Source of the DNA: Mytilisepta virgata
Taxonomy: Eukaryota > Mollusca > Bivalvia > Mytilida > Mytilidae
Length of the DNA: 64,000 nucleotides
Direction of reading: 5' to 3'
Assembly (NCBI GenBank): GCA_028015205.1
Contig: CM051514.1
Coordinates: forward strand, 37,340,150 to 37,404,149
The translations under genes were made by a program, and so were the position numbers. Below, piece after piece: positions 61,601 to 64,000 of this stretch (within the stretch, counting starts at the first letter, position 1; every line of letters begins with the position of its first letter). The notes under the pieces were generated by a model that did not search any database, had not been told where the DNA came from, and saw only the letters and a program-made list of their open reading frames with translations.

Positions 61601-64000
61601 TTATATTGCAGGGTTTGATATCAGACTACACACCAGCAGATCCTCCCTATATACCTGGGATAATTGTAAGTCACTGTTTGGTTAAATAATTTTTTAACTT
61701 TCACAAATAACAACTTGTTAAGCAAATTTTAAACAGAGAACAACTACAGTCTGGACACTTCAAGTTGTAAAATGGATTTTTCACATATTGAAAGTCTAAA
61801 ATTATTAGACAATCTTTTGTTGGTTAATTAACCTTATTTAGTCGTCCAAGAAAACATAAATAAATTCGTTTATAAAGATTGTTTGTAGACCTCACAAATG
61901 ATTTTGAATGGGGAATTTCCAATAGAAAAATTAATGCCCTTGAAAATTTCAAAAAATTAAAAATCTATATTTTTCAACTCAGACCTATCCTAAAATTTGT
62001 AAAACTTATTTTAAATATTTTTCAACTGCTTTGTGCATCTTTCATGCAACATGGGGTTGTAATATTTAATTTTATAAAATCTCATTGGAAGAGTTATCTC
62101 CCTTTTTTTTTGTTTCTCTGGAAAACATGATTGAACAAAATCAGGTTCAATTGTTACAACATGGCTCATTGCATCTTTAACCCAAGTGACTAGACAGTTC
62201 ACATGGATTGAAGTTCAAATTTAGGAAAATCCATTTTACGAACTGAGCTTTCCAGGCAGTAGTTTTTACTTTGGCAATATATGGTAAGCAGTCATCACCA
62301 AACAGTATCGAAGGAAAATTCAGTTCTTCTTACAGATATTGCATCTACATGTAGATGAGCTTGTATGAACTTATGACAGTAAGAATTGTTGATAAGAATT
62401 ACAGTTCAGAGAAATTAAATAATGAACGTAAAGTTCAATTGCTTAGTAGGCTGTCATTGTGAAGTGTAAAATTCAGATTATGTCCCAATTGTTTGTTACA
62501 GGTACATTGTGTGAATGAGGTAGAAGCTCGAGGCTTGAGTGAAGTTGGCCTGTACAGAGTACCAGGGTATGATTTTAACATTTTATAGTAAAGTCAGTAG
62601 TTCTTTATTTTTCATTGGATTTTCCGATCGGAAAAAAGGTTTGGTGATTTTTGGCAGGCTGGTGTTTAATGATGATAAAGGAGAGACCACTTTGCTGTCG
62701 ATCATAAGAGTTTTTTATAGTTTATTTAAAATTGGTTACTTATTAATATTGAATGTATGCTTACACAACTGTTGGAAATTATCAATGTCTTTTTTGCAAT
62801 AAAAAAAACAGTTGATCAGTGTAACTATCAAGCTGGTCATTATCAGTTTCATATATGGTCAGTGTGAATATAGACCTTTATTGACTAACAATAGAATATC
62901 AGCCTATATGTCAAAGTGCGCCAATACGACACATACCCGTCCAATATGCCGTATTGACTAGTCAATAAAGGTTCATATTGGACTAGTCAATACGACATAA
63001 TATTGGTATAATTGCGCAAGGTTTTCCATATTAGCTTAGTTATTGGTCCTTGGCTAGCCATATTAGACTTCTGCTTCGCCTCAGTCCAATATGACTTGCC
63101 TCGGACCAATAACTAAGCCAATATGGAAAACCTTACGCAATAATACTATATTATTGACTAACAGTAGAATATCAGCCTGAATATGATAAAACCTGTCAAT
63201 ACAATACAAAATGTCAAAGTATGCCAATAAGACAAATACCCGTCCAATATGCCATATTGAGTAGTCAATATGACATATTGGACTGGTTAGGCATTAAAGG
63301 ATCATATTGGACTAGTCAATATGACATATTGGACTGGTTAGTCATTAAAGGTATAATTGTGCAAGGTTTTACATATTGGCTTAGTTATTGGTCCTTGGCT
63401 AGCCATATTGGACTTCGGTTTGCCTCAGTCCAATATGGCTTGCCTCGGACCAATAACTAAGCCAATATGGAAAACCTTACGCAATAATACTATATTATCC
63501 ATTTTGAAAAAAGAAAAAAGAAAACACTTTATCATGATTTGTACTTATGTTATTCACCTGTTTAAACAAAATTCATGAATTATCATTCTCTTCCAGTTCA
63601 GACAGTCAGATTAAAGAGTTGAAAAAGGAATTCTTCAAAGGAAAAGGAGTTCCAAATTTGGTAAGAATTAATGTTCATATTGTACAAATAACGATAACAA
63701 AAGGAAAAATCAAATACATGTAGTTAGTTGAATTTAAAGCTGTAAATAAAGATAACATAGATGTTTTATCACCTCTTTCCTTTGGGTGTCTTGTGCATGC
63801 TTTTACATTTCTTTTGGATTTCATTTTCAGTCACATATTGATGATATTCATGTTATCTGTGGATGTATTAAAGATTTCCTGAGAGGAATGAAAGAACCAC
63901 TAGTCACTTACTGTTTATGGAAAGATTTTGTCAGTGCAGCAGGTAGATATCAGTGTTTTTATCCAGAATTTTTCGGTCTTTCATGCTTTGGTTTCATCAA
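55525..64000 (+). CDS. RACGAP1: Rac GTPase-activating protein 1 (MgcRacGAP/CYK-4), spliced, 3'-partial
   Basis: Thirteen coding exons join in phase into 466 residues before the window ends. Residues about 28-110 are a charged coiled coil (FRRLVSNQQECQRKWRNADI onward), the part that binds the kinesin KIF23/MKLP1 in centralspindlin. Residues 305-353 form a complete C1 domain with ligands H305, C318, C321, C334, C337, H342, C345 and C353 in the canonical spacing. The RhoGAP domain starts near 375 (IPGIIVHCVNEVEARGL), carries the arginine finger in GLYRVPG (R405) and continues through IKDFLRGMKEPLVTY at the last exon seen. The family regulates RhoA and Rac1 at the spindle midzone and is required for cytokinesis. 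The ATG exon begins with a splice acceptor, so a non-coding first exon must lie upstream. The C-terminal third is beyond the window. Confidence 0.96.
56054..56256 (+). CDS. RACGAP1: RACGAP1 coiled-coil exon (residues 28-95)
   Basis: EFRRLVSNQQECQRKWRNAD and LKTKLRHAHVQIEREAEERR match the family coiled coil (vertebrate [20 protein letters not shown]). It ends on a complete codon before GTTTGT. Confidence 0.95.
56604..56746 (+). CDS. RACGAP1: RACGAP1 exon (residues 96-142)
   Basis: DQQIGLVRELLGDKNSKS and EKLAFLNNY correspond to vertebrate RQIQLIREMLMCD and SALAFLNR. It ends AG before GTAAGA. Confidence 0.94.
57037..57650. repeat. 614-bp element with exact 10-bp inverted ends
   Basis: GTCCCCCGCC at 57037-57046 and GGCGGGGGAC at 57641-57650 are exact inverted repeats. 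A GTCC microsatellite (57077-57093) follows the left end, as in other repeats here. It lies in the RACGAP1 intron before the exon at 58060. Confidence 0.65.
58060..58228 (+). CDS. RACGAP1: RACGAP1 exon (residues 143-199)
   Basis: RLNTINESTHSILSDSDYDK matches the vertebrate RLSTIDESGSILSDISFDK segment, which contains mitotic kinase sites. A basic stretch (PKRRRS) lies near the end. Complete codon before GTAAGT. Confidence 0.95.
58415..58577 (+). CDS. RACGAP1: RACGAP1 linker exon (residues 200-253)
   Basis: ESSLITTTTVTLDAVGKPIA resembles the vertebrate [20 protein letters not shown] segment. A Ser/Pro linker follows (LNKSFSEPALDKYASAP). Donor GTATGT. Confidence 0.92.
58873..59159 (+). repeat. 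full-length tRNA-derived SINE with 12-bp target-site duplication
   Basis: The body 58885-59147 starts GGGGCCTGGATGGCTGAGTG, has the B box GCGAGTTCGAATCTC and ends AACCCCAACTAAACAAATAA. CAAATCTGTTGA flanks it at 58873-58884 and 59148-59159. It lies in a RACGAP1 intron. Confidence 0.92.
59306..59405 (+). CDS. RACGAP1: RACGAP1 linker exon (residues 254-286)
   Basis: An acidic start (DSDPESDDS) is followed by a basic Arg/Asn-rich stretch (NRNNNRRKSRGRR). The phases fit both neighbours. Donor GTATGT. Confidence 0.88.
59906..60005 (+). CDS. RACGAP1: RACGAP1 exon, start of C1 domain (residues 287-320)
   Basis: VHFFISKTVIKPETCKP opens the C1 finger with H305 and C318. It corresponds to vertebrate LHDFVSKTVIKPESCVP. 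Donor GTAAGT after a complete codon. Confidence 0.95.
60223..60860. repeat. four tandem units of about 165 bp
   Basis: Units begin GATAAGTTGTAAAG (60223), GATGAGTTGTAAAG (60390), GATGAGTTGTAGAG (60555) and GATGGATTGTAAAT (60712). Each then has a CACATCTA-like block and TATGGCCT/GGAA blocks. Divergence increases towards the last unit. Confidence 0.75.
60958..61003 (+). CDS. RACGAP1: RACGAP1 exon, middle of C1 domain (residues 321-335)
   Basis: A 46-nt exon encoding CGKRIGFGKMAMKCK, which supplies zinc ligands C321 and C334. Confidence 0.94.
61220..61317 (+). CDS. RACGAP1: RACGAP1 exon, end of C1 domain (residues 336-368)
   Basis: DCRASCHPDCKDSLPLPCIP supplies ligands C337, C341/H342, C345 and C353. 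It is followed by TAPSTPGGTKLSG, ending on a complete codon. Confidence 0.95.
61612..61665 (+). CDS. RACGAP1: RACGAP1 exon, linker into RhoGAP (residues 369-386)
   Basis: GLISDYTPADPPYIPGII matches the vertebrate MLADFVSQTSPMIPSIV segment. Donor GTAAGT. Confidence 0.94.
61747..62265. repeat. dispersed repeat family E, copy 3, with inverted ends
   Basis: The left end AGTCTGGACACTTCAAGTTG, TAAAATGGATTTTTC is an imperfect inverted copy of the right end AAATCCATTTTACGAACTGA, GCTTTCCAGGCAGT. The interior matches 29270-29765. Confidence 0.7.
62502..62566 (+). CDS. RACGAP1: RACGAP1 exon with RhoGAP arginine finger (residues 387-407)
   Basis: VHCVNEVEARGLSEVGLYRV contains the catalytic arginine in GLYRVPG. 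It is the counterpart of [20 protein letters not shown] in vertebrates. Confidence 0.96.
62870..63495. repeat. two tandem copies of a palindrome-rich element in a RACGAP1 intron
   Basis: Copy 1 (about 62875-63150) and copy 2 (about 63153-63495) each contain ATTGACTAACA, CCCGTCCAATATGCC and a foldback in which CAAGGTTTTCCATATTAGCT, TAGTTATTGGTCC pairs with GGACCAATAACTAAGCCAAT, ATGGAAAACCTT. Smaller nested pairs (GCCATATT/AATATGGC) sit in the loops. Confidence 0.82.
63597..63660 (+). CDS. RACGAP1: RACGAP1 RhoGAP exon (residues 408-429)
   Basis: GSDSQIKELKKEFFKGKGVP corresponds to the vertebrate [20 protein letters not shown] segment. Complete codon before GTAAGA. Confidence 0.95.
63831..63942 (+). 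CDS. RACGAP1: RACGAP1 RhoGAP exon (residues 430-466)
   Basis: SHIDDIHVICGCIKDFLRGM, then KEPLVTYCLWKDFVSAA, is the conserved helix region of the GAP fold (KDFLRxxxEPL). The donor GTAGAT leaves one base; the gene continues past the window. Confidence 0.95.

Overview
This is a window of AT-rich eukaryotic nuclear DNA, most probably from a bivalve mollusc and plausibly a mytilid mussel. The evidence is that three animal genes are split into small GT-AG exons, and that the introns are full of interspersed repeats. These include tRNA-derived SINEs, TIR elements and repeats ending in palindromes, which I recognise in general form from bivalve genomes. The species assignment is inference; no marker gene proves it.

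Layout. (1) From before position 6073 to 25442, plus strand: the 3' part of a p140Cap/SRCIN1-KIAA1217 (sickle tail) family gene. Fourteen phase-consistent coding exons encode 1284 residues: an AIP3/ubiquitin-like region, a Tyr/Pro-rich region, coiled coils, and a long Ser/Thr-rich tail with proline-rich SH3-ligand motifs. The 5' end lies outside the window. (2) 25443-33434: convergent intergenic DNA with the 3'UTR, a second SINE family and a large repeat with a 261-bp tandem array. (3) 46080 down to 34344, minus strand: a complete ARPC2 gene (p34-Arc, Arp2/3 complex). Its eleven coding exons sum to exactly 900 nt (299 residues plus stop), with an AATAAA signal at 33435-33440. Its introns carry several long foldbacks, a TTAA-flanked MITE and a long-TIR element with a decayed PHD-like ORF. 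(4) 46081-55524: the divergent intergenic region, holding the presumed ARPC2 promoter, a foldback, two tandem-repeat elements and SINE fragments. (5) 55525 to the window edge, plus strand: the 5' two thirds of RACGAP1/MgcRacGAP (CYK-4). Thirteen coding exons encode 466 residues: an N-terminal coiled coil, a canonical C1 zinc finger and the first part of the RhoGAP domain including the arginine finger. The rest continues past 64000.

All three genes act on the actin cytoskeleton or Rho signalling: a Src/actin scaffold, an Arp2/3 nucleator subunit and a Rho-family GAP needed for cytokinesis. Whether this neighbourhood means anything or is chance needs comparison with other genomes. Most of the remaining sequence is repeat-derived. 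I found no convincing new functional gene system. The most notable non-genic observations are a SINE dimer that moved as a unit, a SINE lacking its B box but with perfect target-site duplications, several intronic foldbacks able to form long hairpins in pre-mRNA, and at least four unrelated-looking repeat families that end in palindromes.
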